Source: Piscinibacter sp047600445 (GTDB lineage Bacteria > Pseudomonadota > Gammaproteobacteria > Burkholderiales > Burkholderiaceae_C). Taken from it: a stretch of 64,000 bases of DNA. Of this stretch, positions 47,541-55,929 are shown in pieces. The DNA lies in contig NZ_JASGKT010000001.1 in assembly GCF_047600445.1 (NCBI RefSeq), positions 248,001 through 312,000 on the forward strand. Direction: 5' to 3'. How positions within the stretch are numbered: position 1 is the stretch's first letter; every line of letters starts with the position of its first letter. Made by a program: the position numbers and the translations under genes. The notes under the pieces are model-generated. The model was not told the DNA's origin. It did no database searches and worked only from the letters and a program-made list of their open reading frames with translations.

Positions 47541-49250
47541 TCAATCGAGGCTGACCTCGGTGCGCACCGTCCCGGCCCGATCGGCGCGCGCCACCAGCGC
47601 GAGCCGCGTGCCCTTGGGCGCGCGCAGCACCCACTCGGCCACCGCGCGGTCGGCGGTCAGTTCGCGGCTGGACAGGAAGGCGATCTGCGACTGCTTGGGC
47701 GCGTGGCCTTCGAGCTGCGGCCCCTCGATGCGCTGCTTGCCGGACACGAGCGAGATGGCCGGGTCGCCCTGCGGCAGCGCGATCTCGAAGACCACGCCGC
47801 GCACCACCTTGCGCTGCAAGGCGCGCTGGCTCACGTAGGCCGGCAGCCAGCCGCTGTTGGCCACCGCCATGCGCACGCGCCAGGTGTCGGGGCCGAGCGC
47901 GCGCACCTCGGTGCGCAGCAGCTCCAGCCTGGGCAGGCTCAGCGCGAGCTGCGTCATCCAGGCCGGGAAGCGCGCCGCCTCGCGCTCGCGCAGCGGCGGC
48001 GGCGGGTTGCGCCAGAAGTTCATCTTGTCCCAGCCGCCGATCTCGACGGCGCCGAGCTGCGGGTGCATGAAGGGCTTCCAGTCCACGTGCGCCTGGCCGC
48101 CGCAGTTCTCGTCGCTCCACTTCAGCAGCTTCAGCTCGTCGTCCACCGGGTGCTCGCGGAACCAGTCGATCCACTTGTAGCCCTGGATGCCCGCCGCCTG
48201 GTTGGGCGACCAGATCTCCACCACCCAGAACAGCGCGCCCAGGTGCTCGTAAAGCCAGTCCTGCGTGCCGCCTATCACTTCCTTCGGGTGGTACTTGAAC
48301 TCGTGCCAGATGCTCACCGCCGGGTAGCCGGTCAGTTCGCTGCCCAGCTTGCTGAAGCGCTGGTAGGCCCACAGGTCCTCGGGGATCATGTCGTCGTCGC
48401 TGCACGCGCCCATCGGCCGCAGGATCACGCCGCTGTGCGTGTGGTAGCTGATGCCGGCGCCGATGTTCGGGTGCGCGATCACGAAGTCGACCATCGCGCG
48501 CACCTCGGGCTCGCTGGTCGGGTAGGGGCCGGCGCCGAGCTGCTCGAACTCCTGGCGCCACGCGGCCGGGAAGTTGCGGTTCAGGTCCAGGCCCTCGCGG
48601 TCGCGGTTCACCTTGACGGTCAGGCCGTCCCAGTGCGTCAGCGTGCCCTCGGGCACCAGCCGGTAGTACTCGCCGCCGAACTCGCCGGGCTCGCGCGCCA
48701 CCATCAGGCGCTCGTCCTTGTCGCACTTCTTGTAGGCGCCGTGCGGGTCGGGGATGCGCATCGTCAGGATGCGGCCGTCGCCGTCGACGTCCTCCATCGT
48801 CAGCCCCTCGACCGGCTCCTCGTCGAAGGGGTAGGGCCGCGTCGACGAGCGGATGTGGCGCGGCCGGTCGGCCAGCGCCAGCTCGGCGCCGTCGGGGTTC
48901 AGGCGCGGGCACAGGTACAGCGCGCGCGTGTCGAGCAGATGGGTGATCTTCGCGTCGGCGCCGTGGCCGGTGACGAGCTGGTGCAGGTAGTACAGCACCG
49001 CGGTGCTGGCGGTCAGCTCGGCGGCGTGGATGTTGCCGTCGCACCAGAAGGCCGGCTTGTCGATGGCCGCGCCGGTGGCCGCGTTGGTGACGGTCGCGAC
49101 CCAGATGTCGCGCCCCTCGTGGCTCTTGCCGATGGATTCGACGCTCACCAGGTTCGGGTGCGCGTCGGCGTAGTCGAACAGCAATCGCGTCAGCGCGTCG
49201 TACTTGTAGAAGGTGTCGAAGCGCGGCGTGGGCGTGGCGGGCTGGGTCAT
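47541..49250 (-). CDS. M14 family zinc carboxypeptidase
   Basis: 569 residues, no signal peptide, so probably cytoplasmic. Zinc site GNIHAAELTAS (HxxE) and the third His in SYHTHSGVIL; the substrate-binding Arg in LDLNRNFPAAW and catalytic Glu in FWVVEIWSP. The C-terminal ~170 residues form an extra domain (ALSLPRLELLRTEVRALG onwards). This large cytosolic M14 type is common in proteobacteria; the substrate is unknown. Its 3' end touches the IS110 right end and still reads to its own stop. It lies 23 bases upstream of nothing on its strand except the amidotransferase gene to its right, which transcribes into it. Confidence 0.9.
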   Translation of the reverse strand: MTQPATPTPRFDTFYKYDALTRLLFDYADAHPNLVSVESIGKSHEGRDIWVATVTNAATGAAIDKPAFWCDGNIHAAELTASTAVLYYLHQLVTGHGADAKITHLLDTRALYLCPRLNPDGAELALADRPRHIRSSTRPYPFDEEPVEGLTMEDVDGDGRILTMRIPDPHGAYKKCDKDERLMVAREPGEFGGEYYRLVPEGTLTHWDGLTVKVNRDREGLDLNRNFPAAWRQEFEQLGAGPYPTSEPEVRAMVDFVIAHPNIGAGISYHTHSGVILRPMGACSDDDMIPEDLWAYQRFSKLGSELTGYPAVSIWHEFKYHPKEVIGGTQDWLYEHLGALFWVVEIWSPNQAAGIQGYKWIDWFREHPVDDELKLLKWSDENCGGQAHVDWKPFMHPQLGAVEIGGWDKMNFWRNPPPPLREREAARFPAWMTQLALSLPRLELLRTEVRALGPDTWRVRMAVANSGWLPAYVSQRALQRKVVRGVVFEIALPQGDPAISLVSGKQRIEGPQLEGHAPKQSQIAFLSSRELTADRAVAEWVLRAPKGTRLALVARADRAGTVRTEVSLD

Positions 49251-49272
49251 GCGAAGGCCGGTGGTGAGGGGT

Positions 49273-50028
49273 TCAGAGAACGCGCGCGCCGTCGTGGAAC
49301 ACCGCCAGCTCGCCGCCGGCCAGCGCCTGCCATCGCTCGTCGCGCGTCAGCGGCTCGGTGACGATCACCGCGACGCGGTCGGCGGGCGTGGTGACGCTGG
49401 CGAAATCGACGCTCAGGTCCTCGTCGGCCAGCCGCGCGGCGCGGAACGGGTGCTCGCGCACCAGCCAGTGCAGCCGCGTCGAGCAGTGCGCCCACAGCGC
49501 CTCGCCGTGGCTGAGCATGAAGTTGAAGCTGCCGTGCGCGGCGATGCCGGGCACCAGCTCGCGCAGCGTGGTCGTCAGCTCGGCGATGCTCGGCAGGCTG
49601 GCGTGGGCCTTGGCCAGCTCCTGCATCAGCCAGCAGAAGGCGCGTTCGCTGTCGGTGTCGCCCACCGGGTGGAAGCTCGCGTGCAGGCGCGGCGCATAGC
49701 CCTTCAGGTCGCCGTTGTGCGCGAACACCCAGGTGCGGCCCCACAGCTCGCGCTGGAACGGATGGGTGTTCTCCAGCGCCACGCCGCCCTGCGTGGCCTT
49801 GCGGATGTGGGCGATGACGCTGCGGCTGCGGATCGGGTAGCGCCGCACCATGTCGGCCACCGGCGAGCAGCGCGCGCTCTGCGCATCGACGAAGACGCGC
49901 GCGCCGCGGCCCTCGAAGAAGGCGATGCCGAAGCCGTCCTTGTGTTCGTCGGCGCGCGTCGAGAAGCCGGTGAAGCTGAACACCACGTCGGTGGGCGTGT
50001 TGGCGTTCAGGCCGAGCAACTGGCACAT
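49273..50028 (-). CDS. Class II glutamine amidotransferase (YafJ-like)
   Basis: 251 residues. Catalytic Cys2 exposed after Met removal (MCQLLGLNANTPTDV), with RKATQGGVALENTHPF, FAHNGDLKGY and TDSERAFCWLM supplying the glutamine-site residues of the Ntn-hydrolase class II fold. This stand-alone GATase domain (YafJ/DUG3 group) acts on glutamine or gamma-glutamyl compounds. It lies between the flavoprotein gene (8 bases upstream) and the M14 peptidase gene (22 bases downstream), all leftward, so these form one operon. Confidence 0.9.
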   Translation of the reverse strand: MCQLLGLNANTPTDVVFSFTGFSTRADEHKDGFGIAFFEGRGARVFVDAQSARCSPVADMVRRYPIRSRSVIAHIRKATQGGVALENTHPFQRELWGRTWVFAHNGDLKGYAPRLHASFHPVGDTDSERAFCWLMQELAKAHASLPSIAELTTTLRELVPGIAAHGSFNFMLSHGEALWAHCSTRLHWLVREHPFRAARLADEDLSVDFASVTTPADRVAVIVTEPLTRDERWQALAGGELAVFHDGARVL

Positions 50029-50035
50029 CGCGCGG

Positions 50036-51238
50036 CTATTCGGTGAACAGGCGGTACAGGCCGCCGGCCGTCAGCAGGCGGCCGGGGTTGCTGGTTTCTT
50101 CGAGCACGCCGGCGATGCGTCGATGCACCCGCTCGCTGCGCGTGGCGCGCCACAGCACCAGGTCCGCCAGCCAGGGGTGGCGGTTGACCCAGTTGGCGCG
50201 TTCGTAGAGCGCGAAGCGCGGCTTCAGCGCGGCCAGGCGTGCCTCGTAGTCGGCGCGCACGGCCGCGTCGGCGGCGCGCCGCGCGCCGCCGTGCAGCAGC
50301 GCCTCGGCGGCGTGCATGCCGGTTTCGAGCGCCTTGCCGATGCCTTCGCCGGTGAAGGCGTAGGTGCTGCCGGCCGCTTCGCCGGTGACCAGCAGCCCGG
50401 GCCGCGACAGCCGCGCACCATCCAGCGAGGTGCGCAGTGGCGCGCCCTTGGGCGGCGCCAGCCACTGGCCGCCGGCCACCAGCTCGCGCGCGTTCGGGTA
50501 GATGCGCGTGAAGGCGTCGAGCAGCACGCGCAGGTTGATCTCGCGGTCGGTGGCGGCGCCGACGCCGACGTTGAACACGCCGTCGCGGCACGGGAAGATC
50601 CAGCCGTAGCCGGGCACCACGGCGCGGTGCCAGACCACTTCGAGCTTGTCGATGCGCGCGCGCATCGCGTCGTTCTTCAGGTAGCCGCGCAGCGCCACGC
50701 CGCTGGGGCGCTGGCGCAGCGCCATGCCGGCGGCGATCAGCGCCTGCGGCACCGCGCCGCTGGCGAGCACCAGCCAGGCGCAGCGGATCTCGCGCTCGTG
50801 CTCGCCGCCGGCCAGCCGCGCGCCGACCACCGCGCCGCCCTCCTCGAGCGGCGCGACGAAGCGCACCGGCGCGAACAGGCGCGCGCCGGCGCGCAGCGCG
50901 CCGCGGCAGACGATCTCGTCGAGCTCGCGGCGCGGCAGCACCGCCAGCGCGCCCGGCACGTCGACGCGGATGGCGCGCGGCGACACCAGGCCCACGTGCG
51001 TGGCCGGCTGCGCCCGCGCCATCACCTCGTCGAGCAGGCCGAGGCGGCGCAGCGCGCGGTGCGCGTCGGGGATCAGGCCGTCGCCGCAGACCTTGTCGCG
51101 CGGGAAGGCGTGCTGGTCGACCAGCACCACGTCGAGCCCGCCGCGCGCCAGCAGCGTGGCCGCCGCGCTGCCGGCCGGGCCGGCGCCGGCGACGAGCACG
51201 TCGCAGCGTTCGGGAAGCTGGGCCATCGCGAGGTTCAT
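50036..51238 (-). CDS. Geranylgeranyl reductase family FAD-dependent oxidoreductase
   Basis: 400 residues. Rossmann FAD site CDVLVAGAGPAGSAAATLLARGG, then DQHAFPRDKVCGDGLI and the second FAD motif LLVTGEAAGSTYAFTGEGIGKALETG, typical of the GGR/ChlP superfamily. Enzymes of this group reduce isoprenoid double bonds, but most bacterial members are uncharacterised. Whether this one acts on a prenyl chain, as in photosynthetic bacteriochlorophyll synthesis, cannot be said; no photosynthesis genes are present here. Downstream of the Ogt gene by 15 bases and upstream of the amidotransferase. Confidence 0.85.
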   Translation of the reverse strand: MNLAMAQLPERCDVLVAGAGPAGSAAATLLARGGLDVVLVDQHAFPRDKVCGDGLIPDAHRALRRLGLLDEVMARAQPATHVGLVSPRAIRVDVPGALAVLPRRELDEIVCRGALRAGARLFAPVRFVAPLEEGGAVVGARLAGGEHEREIRCAWLVLASGAVPQALIAAGMALRQRPSGVALRGYLKNDAMRARIDKLEVVWHRAVVPGYGWIFPCRDGVFNVGVGAATDREINLRVLLDAFTRIYPNARELVAGGQWLAPPKGAPLRTSLDGARLSRPGLLVTGEAAGSTYAFTGEGIGKALETGMHAAEALLHGGARRAADAAVRADYEARLAALKPRFALYERANWVNRHPWLADLVLWRATRSERVHRRIAGVLEETSNPGRLLTAGGLYRLFTE

Positions 51239-51253
51239 GGTGCGCGGCGGATT

Positions 51254-51805
51254 CTAGGAGGCGTCGAACAGCGAAGGCTGGCCGCCGAAGCGCGCGCGCT
51301 CGATCTCCAGCAGCCTGAGCTTGGTGGCCACGCCGCCGGGCGCCGAGAAGCCGCCGCTGGCGCCGCCGGCGGCCAGCACGCGGTGGCAGGGCACGATGAT
51401 CGCGAACGGGTTGGCGCCCAGCGCCTGGCCCACCGCGCGCGCCGCGCCGGCGTCGCCGAGCGTCTCGGCCAGCTCGCCGTAGGTGCAGGTGCGGCCGGGC
51501 AGGATGTGGCGCGCGGCTTCGTAGACGCGGCGATGGAAGTCGGGCACACCGCGCAGGTCGAGCGCGATGCCGGCCAGCGACTCCGGCGCGCCGGCCAGCA
51601 GCGCGTGCAGCGCGGCGATCGCGGCGGCGATGGCCGGCGTCGGCGCGCCTTCGCTCGCGCCCGGATGGCGGCGGCGCAGGCTGGCCAGCGTGCGCGCGCG
51701 GTCCGCGCCGGGCAGCATCAGGCCGCGCACGCCGGCATCGCCCCAGACGATCGCGCAGCCGCCCAGCGGCGTATCGAACCAAGCGTAGTGGATGCTCTCG
51801 GCCAC
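51254..51805 (-). CDS. ogt: Methylated-DNA-protein cysteine methyltransferase
   Basis: About 183 residues. Repairs O6-alkylguanine in DNA by suicidal transfer to Cys in the IIVPCHRVLAAGG motif; RTCTYGELAETLG is the DNA-binding helix and the ending GGFSAPGGVATKLRLLEIE is typical. The C-terminus is QPSLFDAS-like, as in other proteobacterial Ogt proteins. The start is uncertain: GTG at 51805 or TTG at 51835, as no in-frame ATG and no clear ribosome site exist. It leads a leftward group with the flavoprotein and amidotransferase genes. Confidence 0.9.
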   Translation of the reverse strand: MAESIHYAWFDTPLGGCAIVWGDAGVRGLMLPGADRARTLASLRRRHPGASEGAPTPAIAAAIAALHALLAGAPESLAGIALDLRGVPDFHRRVYEAARHILPGRTCTYGELAETLGDAGAARAVGQALGANPFAIIVPCHRVLAAGGASGGFSAPGGVATKLRLLEIERARFGGQPSLFDAS

Positions 51806-51896
51806 GCGGCCATTGTGCGCCTTGACGGTGCTCAAGCCGGCCGGCCCCGCCCGGCGCGACGATGCTCGCAGTCAATCAACGAGAAAGGACGACACG

Positions 51897-52277
51897 ATGA
51901 GCCTGTTCCACGCCGTGGTCTGGGTCGATCACCAGAAAGCGCAGATCCTGCAGTTCGATGCCGAGCACGTGCAGGCGCAGAAGGTCAAGGCGCACACCCA
52001 CCACACCGCGCAGCACGGCAGCGGCGTGCGCACCGGCCACGAGTTCTTCGGCGAGGTGTGCGACGCGCTGGCCGGCATCGCCGAGGTGCTGGTGACCGGC
52101 TCGCACACCAGCCTGGCCGACTTCAAGCACTACGCCGAGAAGCACCGCCCCGCCGCCGCCAGGCAGGTCGTCGGCTACGAGACGGTGGACCACCCGAGCG
52201 ACGCGCAACTCGTCGCGCTGGCGCGCAAGTACTTCCTCAAGTACGACCGGATGGCCGGCACCCCCACTCCGACTTGA
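51897..52277 (+). CDS. Conserved small protein resembling the eRF1/baeRF fold (often called translational machinery protein)
   Basis: 126 residues. The start at 51897 has AAAGGA upstream. The sequence opens FHAVVWVDHQKAQILQFDAEH and has THHTAQHGSGVRTGHEFFGEVCDALAGIAEVLVTGSHTSLADFKHYAEKHRP in blocks, a pattern seen in small proteobacterial proteins related to the C-terminal domain of peptide-release factor eRF1/Pelota. Rich in His. Function unproven; ribosome rescue or nuclease regulation has been suggested for related domains. Its stop is directly adjacent to the stop of the convergent malate synthase gene (0-base gap). Confidence 0.7.
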   Translation: MSLFHAVVWVDHQKAQILQFDAEHVQAQKVKAHTHHTAQHGSGVRTGHEFFGEVCDALAGIAEVLVTGSHTSLADFKHYAEKHRPAAARQVVGYETVDHPSDAQLVALARKYFLKYDRMAGTPTPT

Positions 52278-54473
52278 TCAGGCGCCCGCCTTGACCTTCA
52301 ACCGGGCCGCGTGCAGCAGCGGCTCGGTGTAGCCGCTGGGCTGCTGCTTGCCCTTGAAGACGAGGTCCAGCGCGGCCTGGTAGGCGCGGCTGGTGTCCCA
52401 GTTCCCCGCCATCGGCTTGTAGAGCGCATCCCCCGCGTTCTGCTGGTCCACCACCTTGGCCATGCGGCGGAAGGTGGCGTTGACCTGCGCCTTCGTCACC
52501 ACGCCGTGCTCCAGCCAGTTGGCGATGTGCTGGCTGCTGATGCGCAGCGTGGCGCGGTCTTCCATCAGGCCGACGTCGTGAATGTCGGGCACCTTGGAGC
52601 AGCCCACGCCCTGGTCGACCCAGCGCACCACGTAGCCGAGGATGCCCTGGGCGTTGTTGTCCAGCTCCTGCTGGCGCTGCTCGTCGCTCCACTTCGCCTT
52701 CTTCACCACCGGCACGGTCAGCAATCCGGCGAGCAGGGTGTCGCGCTCCGCGGCGGCGTCGATCTTCTCCAGCTCCTTCTGCACCTTGAACACGTCGACC
52801 TGGTGGTAGTGCAGCGCGTGCAGCGTCGCCGCCGTCGGGCTGGGCACCCAGGCGGTGTTGGCGCCGGCGCGCGGGTGCGCGATCTTCTGCTCCAGCATCG
52901 CCTTCATCAGGTCGGGCATGGCCCACATGCCCTTGCCGATCTGCGCCTTGCCGCGCAGCCCGCAGGCCAGGCCCACCAGCACGTTGTTGCGCTCGTAGGC
53001 CTGGATCCAGGCGCTGGACTTCATGTCGCCCTTGCGCAGCATCGGCCCGGCGAGCATCGCGGTGTGCATCTCGTCGCCGGTGCGGTCGAGGAAGCCGGTG
53101 TTGATGAAGGCCACGCGCGAGGCCGCCGCGGCGATGCAGGCCTTCAGGTTGACGCTGGTGCGGCGCTCCTCGTCCATGATGCCGAGCTTGACGGTGGACT
53201 CGGGCAGGCCGAGCAGCTTCTCGACGCGGCCGAACAGCTCGGCGGCGAAGGCCACTTCCGCCGGCCCGTGCATCTTCGGCTTGACGATGTAGACCGAGCC
53301 GCTGCGCGAGTTGGTGATGCCGTCCTTGCCACGGCGCCGCAGGTCGTGCAGCGCGATGGTGGTGGTGATCACCGCGTCCATGATCCCTTCGGGGATCTCC
53401 TTCCTGTCATCGCCCCACAGGATCGCCGGGTTCGTCATCAGGTGGCCGACGTTGCGCACGAACAGCAGCGAGCGGCCGTGCAGCAGCACGTCCTCGCCGC
53501 GCGGGCCGGTGTAGCGGCGGTCCGGGTTCAGGCCGCGCGTGAAGCTCTTGCCGCCCTTGCTGACTTCTTCCGTGAGCGTGCCCTGGATGATGCCCAGCCA
53601 GTTGCCGTAGGCGAGCACCTTGTCTTCGGCGTCGACCACCGCGACCGAGTCCTCCAGGTCGAGGATGGTCGACAGCGCCGCTTCGAGCACCAGGTCGGCC
53701 ACGCCGGCCGGGTCGGTGGCGCCGATGGGGTGCCGCCGGTCGACGCGGATGTCCAGGTGCAGGCCGTGGTGCGACAGCAGCACCGCCGAGGGCGCGTCGG
53801 CCTCACCCTGGAAGCCGACGAACTGCGCCGGGTTCTTCAGGCCGACGCTCTTGCCGTTCTTCAGCGTCACGAGCAGCTTGTTGTCGACCACGCGGTAGGC
53901 GGTGGAATCGATGTGCGAGCCCGTCTTCAGCGGCACGCAGCGGTCGAGCACGTGGCGCGCGTACTCGATCACCTTGGCACCGCGCTTGGGGTTGTAGCCG
54001 CGGCCCTTCTCGCAGCCGTCGGCCTCGGAGAGCACGTCGGTGCCGTACAGCGCGTCGTACAGCGAGCCCCAGCGCGCGTTGGCCGCGTTCAGCGCGTAGC
54101 GCGCGTTGGTGATCGGCACCACGAGCTGCGGGCCGGCCTGCAAGGCCAGTTCGGCGTCGACGTTCTTCGTCGTCGCCTTGACCTTCTTCGGCTCGGGCAC
54201 GAGGTAGCCGATGCGCTCCAGAAACTTGCGGTAGGCCTTGGGCCTGGCGATGGGGCCGGGGTTGGCGCGGTGCCAGTGGTCCAGCTCGGTCTGCAGGCGG
54301 TCGCGCTCGGCCAGCAGCGCGGCGTTCTTCGGCGCCAGCTCGGCGACGATCGCATCGAAACCGGCCCAGAAGGCATCGCTGGCGACGCCGGTGCCGGGCA
54401 GAACGCGCTCTTCGATGAAGCGGTACAGCGGCGTGGCGACGTGCAGGCGGTGGCGGGTGGTGCGATCGGTCAT
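52278..54473 (-). CDS. glcB: Malate synthase G
   Basis: 731 residues, monomeric G isoform. Condenses glyoxylate with acetyl-CoA to malate. Diagnostic blocks are ILDLEDSVAVVDAEDK, GLNPDRRYTGPRGEDVLLHGRSLLFVRNVGH in parts, TNSRSGSVYIVKPKMHGPAEV, the metal Glu/Asp in KLGIMDEERRTSVNLKACIA and the C-terminal RWVDQGVGCSKVPDIHDVGLMEDRATLRIS region with the catalytic Asp. It is divergent from a LysR gene across a 117-base spacer with an operator-like repeat, so glycolate/glyoxylate-responsive control is plausible. Isocitrate lyase is not in the window. Confidence 0.97.
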   Translation of the reverse strand: MTDRTTRHRLHVATPLYRFIEERVLPGTGVASDAFWAGFDAIVAELAPKNAALLAERDRLQTELDHWHRANPGPIARPKAYRKFLERIGYLVPEPKKVKATTKNVDAELALQAGPQLVVPITNARYALNAANARWGSLYDALYGTDVLSEADGCEKGRGYNPKRGAKVIEYARHVLDRCVPLKTGSHIDSTAYRVVDNKLLVTLKNGKSVGLKNPAQFVGFQGEADAPSAVLLSHHGLHLDIRVDRRHPIGATDPAGVADLVLEAALSTILDLEDSVAVVDAEDKVLAYGNWLGIIQGTLTEEVSKGGKSFTRGLNPDRRYTGPRGEDVLLHGRSLLFVRNVGHLMTNPAILWGDDRKEIPEGIMDAVITTTIALHDLRRRGKDGITNSRSGSVYIVKPKMHGPAEVAFAAELFGRVEKLLGLPESTVKLGIMDEERRTSVNLKACIAAAASRVAFINTGFLDRTGDEMHTAMLAGPMLRKGDMKSSAWIQAYERNNVLVGLACGLRGKAQIGKGMWAMPDLMKAMLEQKIAHPRAGANTAWVPSPTAATLHALHYHQVDVFKVQKELEKIDAAAERDTLLAGLLTVPVVKKAKWSDEQRQQELDNNAQGILGYVVRWVDQGVGCSKVPDIHDVGLMEDRATLRISSQHIANWLEHGVVTKAQVNATFRRMAKVVDQQNAGDALYKPMAGNWDTSRAYQAALDLVFKGKQQPSGYTEPLLHAARLKVKAGA

Positions 54474-54506
54474 GACGGTCCTCGAAACTCGGGCGGATTC
54501 CCGAAT

Positions 54507-54535
54507 CTATTGGACACCGCGGCCAACATTAATAG
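54507..54535. promoter_or_regulatory. LysR-type operator candidate in the glcB/LysR divergent spacer
   Basis: Two nested inverted repeats: CTATT (54507-54511) with AATAG (54531-54535), and TTGG (54510-54513) with CCAA (54523-54526). The spacer is AT-rich, and the repeat is midway between the glcB and LysR starts. Confidence 0.5.
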
Positions 54536-54590
54536 CCTCGAAAGTCTTGGATTTGTGACGCCAACGCATGAATCGCGATAATCGACGCCG

Positions 54591-55496
54591 ATGGCCCGCC
54601 TCAAGCAGATCGAATCCTTCGTCGCGGTGGCCGCGCGTGGCAGCCTGACGGCCGCCGCCCATGCCGAGGGCGTGGCGCCGGCGGTGATCGGCCGGCGCAT
54701 CGACGCGCTGGAGGCGCGCCTGGGCGTCAAGCTGCTGGTGCGCACCACGCGGCGCATCACGCTCACGCACGAGGGCAGCGCCTTCCTGGAAGACTGCCAG
54801 CGCCTGCTGGCCGACCTGGCCAACGCCGAGGCCAGCGTCAGCGCCGGCGGTGTGAAAGCGAGCGGCTACTTGCGCGTCACCGCGCCGGCCGGCTTCGGAC
54901 GCCGCCACGTGGCGCCGCTGGTACCGCGCTTCATCGAGCGCCATCCCGACGTGAACGTGTCGCTGAACCTGAGCGACCGCGTCGTCGACATCGTCAACGA
55001 GGGCTACGACTGCGCGGTGCGCGTCGGCGACCTGCCCGACTCCAGCCTGATCAGCGTGCGCATGGCCGACAACCGCCGCCTGTGCGTGGCCACGCCGGCC
55101 TACCTGAAGCGCGCCGGCACGCCCAGGCACCCGAGCGAGCTGCTGCGCCACGAGTGCCTGACGCTCAGCTCCGACGCCAGCCAGACACGCGGCTGGGCCT
55201 TCGTGATCGACGGCGCGGTGACGCACCTGCGCCCCAGCGGCCGGCTCGATTGCAGCGACGGCCAGGTGCTGCACGACTGGTGCACCGCCGGGCTGGGCAT
55301 CGCCTGGCGCTCGACCTGGGAGGTGGAGCAGGAAGTCGCCAGCGGCGCGCTGGTCAGCGTGCTCGACGAGTTCGCCGCGCCGCCGAACGGCATCTACGCG
55401 GTGTTCCCGCACGCCAAGCACCTGCCGCTGCGCGTGCGCCTGTGGATCGACTTCCTGAAACTCACCTACGGCGATCCGTCCTACTGGCGGCGTTGA
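54591..55496 (+). CDS. LysR-family transcriptional regulator, probably of glcB
   Basis: 301 residues. N-terminal HTH (LKQIESFVAVAARGSLTAAAHAEGVAPAVIGRRIDALE in blocks, with LLVRTTRRITLTHEG) and a periplasmic-binding-like effector domain. The subgroup with TTRRITLT and RVTAPAGFGRRHVAPL is the CrgA-like type. It is divergent from malate synthase G, and the nested inverted repeat in the spacer is a natural operator for it; regulation of glcB is inference. The ATG at 54591 lies after GATAATCGACGCCG with no strong ribosome site. Confidence 0.9.
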   Translation: MARLKQIESFVAVAARGSLTAAAHAEGVAPAVIGRRIDALEARLGVKLLVRTTRRITLTHEGSAFLEDCQRLLADLANAEASVSAGGVKASGYLRVTAPAGFGRRHVAPLVPRFIERHPDVNVSLNLSDRVVDIVNEGYDCAVRVGDLPDSSLISVRMADNRRLCVATPAYLKRAGTPRHPSELLRHECLTLSSDASQTRGWAFVIDGAVTHLRPSGRLDCSDGQVLHDWCTAGLGIAWRSTWEVEQEVASGALVSVLDEFAAPPNGIYAVFPHAKHLPLRVRLWIDFLKLTYGDPSYWRR

Positions 55497-55506
55497 CCAT
55501 AGCCCA

Positions 55507-55794
55507 TCACTTGCTCAGGCATTCCTTCATGAACGCCTTGCGCTCGTCGCCCTTCCTGTCGCCGGCGTCCTTGTTGCAGGTCTTCATCTTCTCCTGCTGG
55601 GTCTGCTTCTTGGCGCTGAGGCAGCTCTTCATGAAGGCCTTGCGTTCGTCGCCCTTCTTGTCGCCGGCCTCGTGATTGCACGTGGTCATGCGGTTCTGCT
55701 GCGCGGTGGGCGCCTTGGCGGCGGCGTCGGCGGCATGCGCCGGGGCGATGAAGGCGATGGCGGACAGCGCCGCGACGGTGATCAGCTTGTTCAT
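55507..55794 (-). CDS. PsiF repeat protein, exported
   Basis: 95 residues. Signal peptide MNKLITVAALSAIAFIAPAHA, then two PsiF repeats: QQNRMTTCNHEAGDKKGDERKAFMKSCLS and QEKMKTCNKDAGDRKGDERKAFMKECLS in parallel, each with paired Cys. PsiF is induced by phosphate starvation in E. coli; its function is unknown. The two repeats are also near-identical at DNA level (KGDERKAFMK coding), giving an internal ~45-base direct repeat. Convergent with the LysR gene, 10 bases apart. Confidence 0.9.
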   Translation of the reverse strand: MNKLITVAALSAIAFIAPAHAADAAAKAPTAQQNRMTTCNHEAGDKKGDERKAFMKSCLSAKKQTQQEKMKTCNKDAGDRKGDERKAFMKECLSK

Positions 55795-55902
55795 GGAATC
55801 TCCTGTGCTGAGGGGCAAGTTTGCCGCTGCGGATTGAAGCATCGCGCCCAGCCGCCGGCAAAGGCAGCAACGCACCCGGCCGTGGGGCCGCCGACACGGC
55901 GG

Positions 55903-55929
55903 CGCGCCGGATTCACAGAATCCGGCGCG
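55903..55929. terminator. Perfect hairpin overlapping the kinase stop codon
   Basis: CGCGCCGGATTC / GAATCCGGCGCG, 12 bp with an ACA loop, spans the stop codon of the leftward kinase gene. No U-tract follows on the minus strand, so it may be an mRNA 3'-end stabiliser or a rho-dependent stop site. Confidence 0.45.
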
